From the NCBI RefSeq assembly GCF_015209505.1, contig NZ_JADEYC010000018.1, forward strand, positions 1-64,000: 64,000 nt of DNA, read 5' to 3'. The position numbers were made by a program, and so were the translations under genes. The notes beneath the pieces were generated by a model. It did not search any database. It saw only the letters and a list, made by a program, of their open reading frames with translations, and had not been told where the DNA came from. The DNA is from Saccharopolyspora montiporae (GTDB taxonomy: Bacteria > Actinomycetota > Actinomycetes > Mycobacteriales > Pseudonocardiaceae). Of this stretch, positions 9,213 through 23,790 are shown in pieces (positions within the stretch are counted from its first letter, which is position 1; every line of letters begins with the position of its first letter).

Positions 9213-10238
9213 GTGTCCAGCAGCAGCCGTGGTTCCGGACCCGACCGGCGGGGAGCCCGTCGCCAGCGCGTCGCCGGGCTGCGCCGACGCCAGCAGCAGC
9301 CCGGCGCCCAGGAGACCGGCGCCCAGGAGACCGATCCGCCCGAACAGCCGGAGGGTCCGGAGCCGGAATCGGCTGAGCCGGAATCGGGACCGGGATCTGC
9401 GGACCGCGGGGCGGAGACCGCCGCGGACGGGTCGGCGGATGCGACCGCGGGCGATGCTCCGGAGTCCGATGCCGCGGCGGAACCCGGCGATTCCGGGGAA
9501 TCCGGTGCGGCCGCGGACGCGGACCTGTCCGCGGACCGGATCGCCCGGTTGCCGGAGGAGGGGCCGGAATCCGACGCCGCCGATCCCGCCGGCGACGAAC
9601 CGACCGCGGCCCGGTCCGATGCCGAGTCCGATGCCGCCGAAGCCGCGGAGCACGAAGCCGCCGAGCACGAAGCCGCGGAAGCCGACGAGTCCGATGCGGA
9701 CGACGACCCGGACGCCGCCGGATCCGCGCGGCGCCCCGGGTTCGGCCTGCGGGTGGCGCTGCTGGCCGCGGCGACCGTGCTGGCCGGGTTCGGCGCCTGG
9801 TTCGCCTACGAGACCGTCGCCCTGCACACCAGCGGTGCCGCCGCCAACGACGCGCTCGTCGACGCGGGCGCGACCAGCGAGGTCAACGGGCAGGTCGGCG
9901 AGGCGGTGACCAAGCTGTTCTCCTACAACTTCGCCGAGCAGGACAAGGCCGATGCGGCGGCGGACGAGCTGCTCGTCGGGCCGGCCGTGGCCAAGTACAA
10001 CGAGCTCTGGGGCGTGCTGCGCGACCAGGCGCCGCAGCAGAAGCTCGTCGTGGACACCTCGGTCAAGTCCAGCGCGGTGACCTGGCTGCAGGGCGACCGC
10101 GCGGAGGTCCTGCTCTACGTCGACCAGAAGGCGACTCGCGCGGGCGACCAGGAGGGGCAGAACGAGCCCGCGCAGCTCACCGTCGGCGCCGAGAAGCACG
10201 GCGACCAGTGGAAGCTCAACCGCATCACGCTGCGCTGA
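9213..10238 (+). CDS. Mce-associated membrane protein with long acidic cytoplasmic N-terminus
   Basis: The protein has 341 residues. The first ~170 are low-complexity, mostly Glu, Asp, Ala, Pro and Ser, with short tandem repeats (AQETGAQET; three near-copies of AEHEA around residues 147-158). A basic stretch and one transmembrane helix (about 176-196) follow, then a Mas-type extracytoplasmic domain ending EKHGDQWKLNRITLR. It is the second Mas gene and closes the operon. GTG at 9213 has GAGGGAGC upstream. The acidic region is presumably cytoplasmic; its role is unknown. Confidence 0.82.
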   Translation: MSSSSRGSGPDRRGARRQRVAGLRRRQQQPGAQETGAQETDPPEQPEGPEPESAEPESGPGSADRGAETAADGSADATAGDAPESDAAAEPGDSGESGAAADADLSADRIARLPEEGPESDAADPAGDEPTAARSDAESDAAEAAEHEAAEHEAAEADESDADDDPDAAGSARRPGFGLRVALLAAATVLAGFGAWFAYETVALHTSGAAANDALVDAGATSEVNGQVGEAVTKLFSYNFAEQDKADAAADELLVGPAVAKYNELWGVLRDQAPQQKLVVDTSVKSSAVTWLQGDRAEVLLYVDQKATRAGDQEGQNEPAQLTVGAEKHGDQWKLNRITLR

Positions 10239-10247
10239 GCCGCCGCG

Positions 10248-10271
10248 GCCGGGCCGGAGTCACGGCCCGGC
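10248..10271. terminator. Bidirectional hairpin between convergent mce operon and CHAT gene
   Basis: A perfect 9-bp stem, GCCGGGCCG paired with CGGCCCGGC around the loop GAGTCA, lies 9 bases after the last mce-operon stop. It overlaps the last codons and stop of the opposing gene. There is no T-run, as is common in high-GC actinobacteria. It could stop transcripts from either side. Confidence 0.6.
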
Positions 10272-13200
10272 GTGCACGTGCGCGGCCCACGCGCAACTGG
10301 CCTCCGGTGCTTCGTTGCGCAGCGCGCGGGTGACGTGGTGCAGCGCGAAAGCCGTGCGTGCGGTGTCGAATTCCCCGTCGTGGTACGTGGTCTCGTACAA
10401 ACCGGCCGGCACGCGCACCGCGCTGTGCTCGTCCACCTCCCACAGCGTTCCCAGGGCGTGCGCGAATCCGGCGAACGACAGCGCGCCGGCCAGCGAGATC
10501 CCGGCCGGTGACGTCTCGTCCGCCGCGGTGGCGCACTGGCCGAGGTAGGCGAACTCGGCGTCCTCCAGCGGCACCTGGCCCAGTTCCACCAGACCGAGGC
10601 TGCGCTGCGGGGCGTCCCGTTCGAGCAGCACGCCGGCCGCGGGCTGCGCCGGGAACTGCGAGCTGGGTTCGCACACGTGCAGCCAAGGGTGCCGCGGCAG
10701 GTCGCGCAGCACGTCCGGCGCGGTCGCCGCCTCCACCGACTTGATCTCGGCCTGCGGCCAGTACTGCGCCAGCACCTGGTTCTGCCGCGGCAGCTCCCGG
10801 CCGATCTGCTGCGCGGAACCCGCCGCCACCAGCGCCGCGCCCGAATCCGGCATCGGGCGCTCCCGAGCGCGCAGCAACGCCCCCAGTGTCGGCGTGTAGG
10901 AGGAGACCACGCGTTCCAGGACGCATTCCCCGGTACGTGCCTGCGCCGCGTGCAACGGGAGGAACGCGGTTTCGCCCATCGCGCTCCACCAGACCCGCGG
11001 CCAGCGCACACCGCCGCCGGGCACGCCGAGGTAGCCCATCCGCTCCAGCACCGGGCGGGCGATGTGCTGCCAGGTCCAGTCCAGCACCGAATCGGCGGTG
11101 CGGTGGTCGTCCTGCTGCGCGGCCGCCAGCAGGGCGGCGCTGCGTTCGGCGGCGCGTTCCGGGCTGGTGTTCGGCAGCGGCACCGTCACGACCCGGCCGC
11201 CGACGAGCACCAGCGCGTCCGAGCGGTACCGGCTGAGGTTGATCATCACCACGGTGCCGTCCGGTGCTCCCTCGGCGAGTTCGCGCAGCCTGCGCGGGCG
11301 CAGGTGGCTGGGCCGCTCGGCGCGGATCTCCTCCAGCAGGCGCTCCCAGGAGCGGGCCAACCGCCCGCGGTCGTCCGGTTCGCCCAGGACCGGTTCGTCG
11401 GCGGGGCGATTCAGCAGCCTGCGCAGCTGCACCGCCTCGTCGGCCAGGTCGGGGTGCGTGCGGTGCAGTTCGCCGAGTTCCCCGCCCGCGGGCAAGAAGT
11501 CGGACAGGATCGCGGAGCGGCCGAACTCCAGCATCTCCATCGCGCGCACCGGCTCGCCCGCCTCCAGCGCCGCGGCCACCGCGTCGGCGGTGATCGTCGC
11601 CCAGCGCCGCTGGGTCGCCGGGGTGGCCACCACGCGCTTGCCGCAGCTGATCAGCGGCAGCAGCTTCAGCGCGCTGCGGAAGGACTCCACGGCTTCGCCC
11701 CACCGGCTCGCCTCCGCGGCCAGCCGGCCGCTCAGGTTGGCCGCACGCAGCCGCTGCTCGGCGGGTGCGGTGGTCTGCTCGGCCGCCTCGGTGAGCACCT
11801 TGCGCGCCCAGCGGTAGTAGCGGCGGCGACCGGTGCGCTGGTGCAGCGCCTGCAGCGCGCGGCCGAGGTTCGTGGCCACCGCCGCCCGGGACGGGATCTG
11901 GTCCGGGATCTCGGCCAGCACCGCGTCGAACAGCTCGACGGCGCGCTCCAGATCGGACTGGCCGTCGCGCAGCCGGAACCGGTGCATGGCGATCAGCCCC
12001 AGCTGGGCGCGGGCGGTGTAGCCGTCGGCACTGCCCTCGCCCGCGGCCTGCGAGACCGCGTGCGCCAGGTCGGCGGCCTGGTCCAGGTCCCCGGTGTCGC
12101 CGGTGTGCTCGTAGCGGTCGATCAAGGCCGTGACCAGCGAGTTGCGCACTGCGGCCGCCTTGTCCGCCGGGCCGGGCGCCTCGGTCGCCGCCTGGCAGGC
12201 CCGCACCCCGGCGTCCAGCGCTGCCTGCTCCGAGCCGTGCACGAAGTGCCTGCGCAGCATGGCCCCGTAACCGGCCAGCGCGAGCGAGCGTTCCGCATCC
12301 GTGCCGGCCATCGACCGGATGGCGGGAGCCAGCGGGTGCAGCACCCGGCGCAGCTGGCTCGGCTCGCCCGTCGCGTCCACGTGCTCGATGGCGGTCGCCG
12401 CGAGGATCCACGCGGTCCGGCCGGTGAGCTGGTGCCCGGGTTCGAGCACGCCGAGCAACCCGATCATCTCGTTGACCGAGGCGTTGAGGTCGGACAGCGA
12501 TCCGCTGTGCCGGAAGCGCAGCCGCAGCGCGTTGGCCAGGTGGCACAGCGCCGAGCGCCGCGGCTCCCCGTCGGCCAGCGCCCCGGCGCCGGAGCCGAGA
12601 TGCTTGATCCCCTCGTCCAGGTCCTCGGCCGATCCGTCCCGCTCGTAGCGGCGCAGCAACGCGGCACCGAGGTTGATCAGCAGTTCCGAGGTGGCCGCCT
12701 CGCGCGCCGGGGAGATCCGCGCGGCCTCGCGGAACACCTCGATCGACTCGCCGTCCGAGTCCGCGTCGTCGGCCAGCCGGGCGTGCAGCTTGAGCGCGTT
12801 GGCCAGCCGGATCAACGTCATCGCGCGCCGGTGGTCGCGGCGTGGGGTCCGCTCGACGGTCTCCCGCGCCACCCGGATTCCTTCGGCCGCGGTGCCGACG
12901 TCGCCCGCCTTGCCGGCGTACTCGCCCAGCGCCAGCACCAGGTTGCAGCGATACAGCACCAGGTCCTGGTCGTCGGCGTGCGCAGTGGCCGAGGCCGAGC
13001 GGTAGTAGGAGATCGCGTCTTCGAGATCGACCAGGTCCCCGCTGCGCAGGTGGGTCAGCTGGGCAGCGCTGCCCAGGTTGTTGAGCACCCCGGCCCGGGC
13101 GGGATCGTCCTCGCGCAGCACGCTGGCGGTCACCCGGAAGACCTCGGTCACCCGGGGAAGCTGCCCGAAGTCCAGCGTGCTGACGATCTCGTTCATCGTC

Positions 13201-13598
13201 GCGATGGCCTCGGCGTAGCGCTGCTCGGTGGACGCCCGCGAATCGGAGCCGGCCTGCTGCGGGGCCTGCTGGGCTGCCGGGGACTGCTGCGCCGCCGGGG
13301 ACTGCTGGGCGGGCGCCGCGGTCGGCGGGGGTGCGGGTGCCTGCGGTCCGCGCTGCCCCCGGGGCGCGGGAGGCTCCGCGCCCTGCGCTGCGGCGTCCTG
13401 CCCGAACGGGTCGTGCCCGGCCGCGCCGCGGGGGTCGTGCTGCGGATGCGGCTGCTCCTGCGCCTCGTCCGGCTCTCCCAGCTCGTCGTTGGAGAACCAG
13501 CTGGAACCGGTGCCGCCCTGGTCGCCGGTGCCGCGTCCACCGGTCCAGCGCTGCAGCCTGCCGAACCGTTCGCTGGCGCGGCTCGCGTCGTCCGTCAT
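10260..13598 (-). CDS. TPR-repeat protein with C-terminal CHAT (caspase-like) domain
   Basis: The protein has 1112 residues. The N-terminal ~130 are disordered, Gln/Pro/Ala-rich. A long all-helical region of TPR-type repeats (about 130-700) follows, and then a C-terminal CHAT domain (about 780-1105). CHAT domains belong to the caspase/separase clan, with a His-Cys dyad. Candidates here are His974 (in WLHVCEP) and Cys1022 (in YLGQCATA), each at the end of a hydrophobic strand as expected. The family consensus around the Cys is more often S-A-C, so activity is uncertain. The start ATG has GGGAGAAG upstream. No obvious substrate gene lies beside it. Confidence 0.85.
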   Translation of the reverse strand: MTDDASRASERFGRLQRWTGGRGTGDQGGTGSSWFSNDELGEPDEAQEQPHPQHDPRGAAGHDPFGQDAAAQGAEPPAPRGQRGPQAPAPPPTAAPAQQSPAAQQSPAAQQAPQQAGSDSRASTEQRYAEAIATMNEIVSTLDFGQLPRVTEVFRVTASVLREDDPARAGVLNNLGSAAQLTHLRSGDLVDLEDAISYYRSASATAHADDQDLVLYRCNLVLALGEYAGKAGDVGTAAEGIRVARETVERTPRRDHRRAMTLIRLANALKLHARLADDADSDGESIEVFREAARISPAREAATSELLINLGAALLRRYERDGSAEDLDEGIKHLGSGAGALADGEPRRSALCHLANALRLRFRHSGSLSDLNASVNEMIGLLGVLEPGHQLTGRTAWILAATAIEHVDATGEPSQLRRVLHPLAPAIRSMAGTDAERSLALAGYGAMLRRHFVHGSEQAALDAGVRACQAATEAPGPADKAAAVRNSLVTALIDRYEHTGDTGDLDQAADLAHAVSQAAGEGSADGYTARAQLGLIAMHRFRLRDGQSDLERAVELFDAVLAEIPDQIPSRAAVATNLGRALQALHQRTGRRRYYRWARKVLTEAAEQTTAPAEQRLRAANLSGRLAAEASRWGEAVESFRSALKLLPLISCGKRVVATPATQRRWATITADAVAAALEAGEPVRAMEMLEFGRSAILSDFLPAGGELGELHRTHPDLADEAVQLRRLLNRPADEPVLGEPDDRGRLARSWERLLEEIRAERPSHLRPRRLRELAEGAPDGTVVMINLSRYRSDALVLVGGRVVTVPLPNTSPERAAERSAALLAAAQQDDHRTADSVLDWTWQHIARPVLERMGYLGVPGGGVRWPRVWWSAMGETAFLPLHAAQARTGECVLERVVSSYTPTLGALLRARERPMPDSGAALVAAGSAQQIGRELPRQNQVLAQYWPQAEIKSVEAATAPDVLRDLPRHPWLHVCEPSSQFPAQPAAGVLLERDAPQRSLGLVELGQVPLEDAEFAYLGQCATAADETSPAGISLAGALSFAGFAHALGTLWEVDEHSAVRVPAGLYETTYHDGEFDTARTAFALHHVTRALRNEAPEASCAWAAHVHAGP

Positions 13599-14187
13599 CC
13601 GTACTTCTCCCGTGGGCGTCTCGCTGCCGGTGGCCTCGACGCGGCCGGGATCCGCCGAAGCGCCCCGGAGCCGTGTCCCGCTACCGGCGCTGCCGGGACC
13701 CCCGGCAGCCCGTGCACGCGGGCAAACCTACTCGTACCGGGCCCGGTGCAGCGGCGGTTGCCGGAAATCGATGCTCCGGCCTGCGCGACCGCTCGGCCGA
13801 CGGGCCGAAGGAACCCCGCCCATCGGCTGCAGCAGCACGTGCCGCGGGCCGCGCGCCGGGACCCCGGCGGAGGGCTCCGGAACCCGCCGCGGAGCGGAGT
13901 GGAGCGATCGCCCCGCGTGGTGGAGGACGCGCCGAACGCCGGGGCCGCGAGCGGGCTCGGAGGCGGTTCGCGAGCCCGCTCCAGCACCCGCCCGAGACCC
14001 CGCTCCGACGCGCGGGAGAGCCCCCGTATCAAGCCGCTGAGCAGCGATAACGCCCTCGATGCCGGTTACGTGTGGTGATCGTGTTCTCCGCCACGAGAGT
14101 GATCGAGGTGCGATCTCTTGACTGTCGGCTTTCTCGGGTTCACTCTGGTCGTCGACACGGGGCTGGGCCGCCATCTGGTGGGCCCCC
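13599..14187. other. Divergent intergenic region upstream of rpoB, no gene seen
   Basis: This GC-rich spacer separates the start of the minus-strand CHAT gene from the rpoB promoter. The open frames crossing it are extensions of shadow frames from neighbouring genes and show no ribosome site or recognisable product. It presumably holds the CHAT gene promoter at its left edge. A TTGACT at 14118-14123 has no convincing -10 partner. I see no RNA gene or repeat in it. Confidence 0.5.
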
Positions 14188-14216
14188 TCGACAGCTGGCG
14201 TGGTTCCAGTTAGACT
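14188..14216 (+). promoter_or_regulatory. rpoBC promoter (-35 TCGACA, -10 TAGACT)
   Basis: TCGACA at 14188-14193 and TAGACT at 14211-14216 are separated by 17 bases, a good match to a primary-sigma promoter. Transcription would begin near 14222, at the start of the pyrimidine-rich segment TTTGCGCTGCCCTC. I recall similar sequence opening rpoB leaders in other actinobacteria, but could not check this. Confidence 0.65.
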
Positions 14217-14221
14217 GCTAC

Positions 14222-14385
14222 TTTGCGCTGCCCTCTTTCCGTCTGCCCAACACCGGGCCGTAGGATCGTGGGCGCAATTGCACCCTTGACAGCTGTGTTA
14301 GCGGGCGCGGCTGGTCAGCTCCTCCGAGCAGGCCGGTTACCGCTGGCGCGGCTGTAGCCAGTTCAGAGTCCCGGAAGGACGCATC
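14222..14385 (+). other. 5' leader of the rpoBC mRNA
   Basis: About 160 bases separate the predicted start site from the rpoB TTG codon. The leader begins with TTTGCGCTGCCCTC and contains no open frame with a ribosome site other than rpoB itself. A TTGACA at 14286-14291 lies inside it without a matching -10. The length leaves room for post-initiation control of rpoB. Confidence 0.5.
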
Positions 14386-17880
<3,495 letters not shown>

Positions 17881-17887
17881 CCCTCGC

Positions 17888-17921
17888 CGCCGGTCCGCGG
17901 GGATCGCCCCGCGGACCGGCG
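17888..17921 (+). terminator. Strong intercistronic hairpin between rpoB and rpoC
   Basis: A perfect 15-bp GC-rich stem (17888-17902 with 17907-17921) around the loop ATCG starts 8 bases after the rpoB stop. No T-run follows. It may act as a partial terminator, an RNase processing site or a stabiliser of the rpoB message 3' end. The rpoC ribosome site lies about 70 bases further on and is not part of it. Confidence 0.6.
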
Positions 17922-18002
17922 TCCGACCCAACCTGGCGCTGACGACCTCCCGGTCGTGACCGGAGTCGGCAGCAACCTCTCGACCAAGGGAGAAGACCCG
18001 AC

Positions 18003-21914
<3,912 letters not shown>

Positions 21915-21945
21915 TGCACCACCGGCTCCGGCCGGTGTGATCTGA

Positions 21946-21988
21946 ACGAAGGGCTCCTGTCCGTCTCCTCCGGACAGGAGCCCTTCGT
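21946..21988 (+). terminator. rpoBC operon terminator
   Basis: A perfect 18-bp stem (21946-21963 with 21971-21988; core AAGGGCTCCTGTCCG) around a 7-base loop begins 31 bases after the rpoC stop. A T/G-rich CGTGTTC stretch follows. This is the strongest stem I found in the window and is placed as the end of the rpoBC transcript. Confidence 0.85.
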
Positions 21989-22096
21989 CGTGTTCGGGGC
22001 CTTTTCGTCAACCGGTGGACGGCTCGCGTGGAATCGGGCAAGCGCCGTTGCGGCGGGGCCGGGTCCAGTAGCGTGCGGGGCGTTGGTGTCGCCGAG

Positions 22097-22912
22097 GTGT
22101 TGGGCTGGTTGGAGGTTCTGGTGAGCGCTGCGGGTGGTGCGCCGGTGCCGCGGGAGTTGCGGCATGTTGCGGACGTGGTGCAGGAGTGGGGGGGTCCGCG
22201 CGGCTGGCGGGTGGCGCGGGATGTGGACAAGGCTGTGCTGCAGCAGTTCCCGGGTACGCCGTTCCACGCGTTTCGGCGCAAGCAGGTTCCGGTGGTGGCG
22301 TCGGGTTCGGTGGATGGCGCGCCTGCGGCGTTGCTGCAGGTGGATTTCACGGTGAAATACCAGAGCAACGGTGGTTCGACGTATTCGTCGGCGACGGGCG
22401 GCATGATGTCGACCGGGAAGACGAAGAAGGAGACGGAGTACCGGGCGCCGCTGGTGGTGGAGTTGCCGGCGCCGGTTCCGAAGTTGGAGTTCGTGCTCAA
22501 GCGGGATCCGCTCGACGAGATCCTGCATGTGGCAAAGCTGAATCGGTGGTTCCGGCTGCGTACGGGCGCGCTCGGGACCGGAGTCTCGTACTTGGACAGG
22601 ATGTACCACCTGTCTGGTTCCTCGGTGGAGTATGTCCGTTCTGTATTTACTCCGGAGCGGGCGGAGTGGTTGTACACGGACGCCAAGGGGCCGCTCGAAG
22701 ATGTGGTGCTCGGAGATGTTCGTTTTCGGCTCTCTGGGCGGCGGTTGATCGTGTGGTCCCGTCGAAACTTTCGCGATCCTGCGGTGATTGACGGGTTGAT
22801 CCGGGTGGCGCAGGAGATTCGGAGTTGGATTCCGCAGCAGGCGTTCCAGGATCCTGCGGGTGTGCAGGCGGATCAGGGCAATGTGCCGTTGTCCCAGGTG
22901 CAGCTGACGTAA
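22097..22912 (+). CDS. Uncharacterised soluble protein, tandem paralog 1
   Basis: The protein has 271 residues from the GTG at 22097, the position matching the only possible start of its paralog. In-frame GTGs at 22073 and 22028 would add 8 or 23 residues, and none has a strong ribosome site. No signal peptide or membrane helix is visible. The order is a helical N-terminus, PRGWRVARD, a beta-rich middle with a Gly/Ser loop (SNGGSTYSS) followed by TGKTKKE, a conserved VVELPAPVP strand and a final helix IRSWIP. The architecture recalls actinobacterial DUF3137-like proteins; this is weak. The TGKTKK stretch is not a P-loop context. Codon use is less GC-biased than in rpoC. Confidence 0.7.
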   Translation: MLGWLEVLVSAAGGAPVPRELRHVADVVQEWGGPRGWRVARDVDKAVLQQFPGTPFHAFRRKQVPVVASGSVDGAPAALLQVDFTVKYQSNGGSTYSSATGGMMSTGKTKKETEYRAPLVVELPAPVPKLEFVLKRDPLDEILHVAKLNRWFRLRTGALGTGVSYLDRMYHLSGSSVEYVRSVFTPERAEWLYTDAKGPLEDVVLGDVRFRLSGRRLIVWSRRNFRDPAVIDGLIRVAQEIRSWIPQQAFQDPAGVQADQGNVPLSQVQLT

Positions 22913-22939
22913 CGTGCGGGCGTTGGTGGTGTCGCCGAG

Positions 22940-23749
22940 GTGCTCGGCTGGTTGGAGGTTCTGGTGAACGCTGCGGGTGGTGCCCCGGTGCCCGAGGAGT
23001 TGCGGCATGTTGCGGATCTGGTGCAGGAGTGGGGAGCTCCGCGTGGCTGGCGGGTGGCGCGGGATGTGCCGAAGCAGGTGTTGAAGCAGTTCCCCGGCCA
23101 GCCGTTCCACGAGTTCCGCCGCAAACAGGTGCCCGTGCTGGCTGCGGGAGCGGTGGATGGCGCGCCTGCCGTGGTGCTGCAGGTCGACTTTACGATCAAG
23201 TACCAGAGCAGCGGTGGTTCGACGTCTTCGTCGGCGGGCGGTATGCGGTCGACCGGCAAGACCAAGAAGAAGACGCACCCCAGGACGGCGATCGTTGTCG
23301 AACTGCCGGCACCGGTTCCGGAAGTCGTGCTGATGCAGGCCCGCGACGTGCTGGACGACGTGCTGCACCTGTTCAAGCTGAACCGGACGTTCCAGATGTT
23401 TCGCGGACCGTCGAAGGGGACGGGCTCGGAGCGGTTGGATGCGCTCTACCGGGTCGAGGGCGAGTCGGAGGAGCACATCCGCTCGGTGATCAATCCGGAC
23501 CGGGTGCAGTGGCTGTACAACAAGAATGCCGGCCCCTACCCGGGTGTGCGGTTGGAGCAAACCTGTTTCCGATTGACAGGGCGTACTTTGGTGCTCTGGG
23601 TCAATCGTCCTGTCTTCGATCCTGCGGTTCTCGATGGCCTCGTCGCCACCGTGCAGGAGGTTCGGCGGTGGATCCCGAACAACGTCTTCCAGTCCACTGA
23701 TACGGGTTCCGGGTTCCGAGTCAGCAGCTTGCAGCTTCCGGTTTCGTGA
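22940..23749 (+). CDS. Uncharacterised soluble protein, tandem paralog 2
   Basis: The protein has 269 residues and is a full-length paralog of the preceding gene, sharing GWLEVLVNAAGGAPVP, PRGWRVARD, KQFPGQPFHEFRRKQVPV, TGKTKKK and the VVELPAPVP strand. An in-frame TAA (22910-22912, the stop of copy 1) precedes it, so GTG at 22940 is the only usable start. No Shine-Dalgarno sequence is evident, and translation probably depends on readthrough of ribosomes from copy 1. It is convergent with the ESX-substrate-like cassette. Function is unknown. Confidence 0.7.
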   Translation: MLGWLEVLVNAAGGAPVPEELRHVADLVQEWGAPRGWRVARDVPKQVLKQFPGQPFHEFRRKQVPVLAAGAVDGAPAVVLQVDFTIKYQSSGGSTSSSAGGMRSTGKTKKKTHPRTAIVVELPAPVPEVVLMQARDVLDDVLHLFKLNRTFQMFRGPSKGTGSERLDALYRVEGESEEHIRSVINPDRVQWLYNKNAGPYPGVRLEQTCFRLTGRTLVLWVNRPVFDPAVLDGLVATVQEVRRWIPNNVFQSTDTGSGFRVSSLQLPVS

Positions 23750-23756
23750 CCGGTGA

Positions 23757-23784
23757 GGTCGCCGCGTGTCCGCACGCGGCGACC
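23757..23784. terminator. Bidirectional hairpin between convergent paralog pair and ESX-like cassette
   Basis: A perfect 12-bp stem (GGTCGCCGCGTG with CACGCGGCGACC) with loop TCCG sits 7 bases after the stop of the plus-strand gene and 6 bases beyond the stop of the minus-strand gene. It would end transcripts from both directions. Confidence 0.65.
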
Positions 23785-23790
23785 CCGGGA

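Larger units (their letters stand above)
22073..23749 (+). repeat. Tandem gene duplication (about 840 bp unit, two diverged copies)
   Basis: Two head-to-tail units, about 22073-22912 and 22914-23749, begin with nearly the same bases (GTGCGGGGCGTTGGTGTCGCC and GTGCGGGCGTTGGTGGTGTCGCC) and encode proteins that align along their whole length. The duplicated segment includes sequence before each start codon, so it copied the gene with its upstream edge. The copies have diverged most in the C-terminal third. Confidence 0.85.

Noticed and set aside
10677-14078. A 1133-codon plus-strand frame opposite the CHAT gene
   Set aside because: It is His/Arg/Gly-rich shadow translation of a gene with clear TPR and CHAT domains on the minus strand, and runs into the rpoB upstream region.
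14286-14291. TTGACA as a -35 box of a second rpoB promoter
   Set aside because: The bases 16-18 downstream (GCGCGGCTGG) contain nothing like a -10 box. The TCGACA/TAGACT pair upstream is far better.
22320-22440. TGKTKK in the tandem paralogs as a nucleotide-binding P-loop
   Set aside because: The preceding Gly spacing and strand-helix context are wrong; the stretch follows a Gly/Ser loop between beta strands.
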